A stretch of DNA of 64,000 nt from assembly GCA_032622095.1 (NCBI GenBank), contig CP136066.1, positions 105,487,319 to 105,551,318 of the forward strand, read 5' to 3'. Made by a program: the position numbers and the translations under genes. Below, one piece after another: positions 63,601 through 64,000 of the stretch. Under the pieces are notes generated by a model, which worked only from the letters and a program-made list of their open reading frames with translations, ran no database searches and had not been told where the DNA came from. Every line of letters begins with the position of its first letter. The first letter of the stretch is position 1. The DNA is from Siphonodentalium dalli. Taxonomy: Eukaryota; Mollusca; Scaphopoda; Gadilida; Siphonodentaliidae.

Positions 63601-64000
63601 TGCCAGACATTTATGTTCGGCTGGACGCCAATACAGTTTCACGGACCAAAGTTGCCAATTCGTTGCTAGATGAGAGACTGAAATTACAATCAAGAGTCCT
63701 TACAAAATATAAACTTTCAGCTGAAAGGGAGAATATGAGGGAACGAGAAAAGGTTAGAAAAGAAATGAAAAAGATCAGACAATGCCTTCCAGATTATGAA
63801 TTATTTAGAAAGTCCGAAGATAAAAAGATCAATGAGTGGAGATTATGGAATAACAGTTGTGATGATGACAATAATAATGAGAGAGATCGAGGAAATATGT
63901 CCAATAGATCTATAAGGGATTATCCATCGGAGCGGGATAAATCGTTCTGTGATAGGTTTCAACTACATCATCGACCATCGAAGGCAAAGTTCTATAGATC
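63544..64000 (+). CDS. Unrecognised gene 3, first coding exon (3' partial)
   Basis: The frame is open from ATG 63544 to the window end (152 codons). A TAG at 63535-63537 closes it upstream, so this ATG (or the next ones, MDMDM) is the start. The protein starts acidic (ESENDFVPPINN), then is rich in Lys/Arg/Glu with likely coiled-coil character (AERENMREREKVRKEMKK), then Asp/Asn-rich (DDDNNNERDR). No domain was recognised. The codon pattern and lack of stops support coding. Confidence 0.7.

Overview
The window is animal nuclear DNA. It is AT-rich, has many short exons with GT-AG introns, and is dense in transposons. A lophotrochozoan, probably a mollusc, is my inference from the repeat style (CCCCGCAACGAAG-type hairpin elements, TTTGACCTTGAA repeats); there is no direct taxonomic marker. 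I saw no convincing rRNA, tRNA or CRISPR sequence.

The main gene (1955-53626, + strand) is a multidomain poly(ADP-ribose) polymerase. I assembled 17 coding exons whose splice phases all agree. They total 2700 nt (899 residues plus stop); the N-terminal exons lie before the window. Order of domains: ankyrin repeats (exons 1-5), a basic/acidic linker, WGR domain (exons 7-9), PARP regulatory helical domain (exons 10-13), ADP-ribosyltransferase domain (exons 13-17) with an intact H-Y-E triad (residues 725, 759, 856 of the visible part), and an acidic Ser/Asp tail. The layout recalls the tankyrase-like PARP of nematodes (ankyrin + WGR + PARP) rather than vertebrate PARP1 or tankyrase.

Downstream on the same strand are the last exons of a second, unrecognised gene (60910-62814) and the first coding exon of a third (63544 to the window end). 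Its start codon lies in the third unit of a local tandem repeat.

The rest is mostly layered mobile DNA. (a) Two large elements with TAA target duplications and long inverted ends made of iterated CCGATA/ATCGGT motifs: 16957-25210, inserted in a 34-bp tandem array, and 38714-43784, inserted in a small palindromic MITE. The second carries a FLYWCH-like zinc-finger exon broken by one stop codon. (b) Three non-autonomous hAT-like elements with perfect 8-bp target duplications. (c) A Tc1/mariner-like 212-bp palindrome in nine or more copies. (d) Several sequence-unrelated palindromic families that all end TTAACCCTT. (e) A fold-back family with 8-bp duplications. (f) Helentron-like elements ending CTCTAG and inserted between two T's. 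(g) Two decayed LINEs, one split just before its C-terminus by a TTAA element. (h) A head-to-tail array (18991-22765) containing a 1328-bp tandem duplication. A THAP-domain exon fragment lies at 46.5 kb.

The PARP introns hold almost all of this material, so 2.7 kb of coding sequence is spread over about 52 kb. Host-gene features of interest are a decayed duplicate of the last exon, an array of decoy copies of one exon's 3' splice site, and transposon ends lying at or next to functional splice sites.
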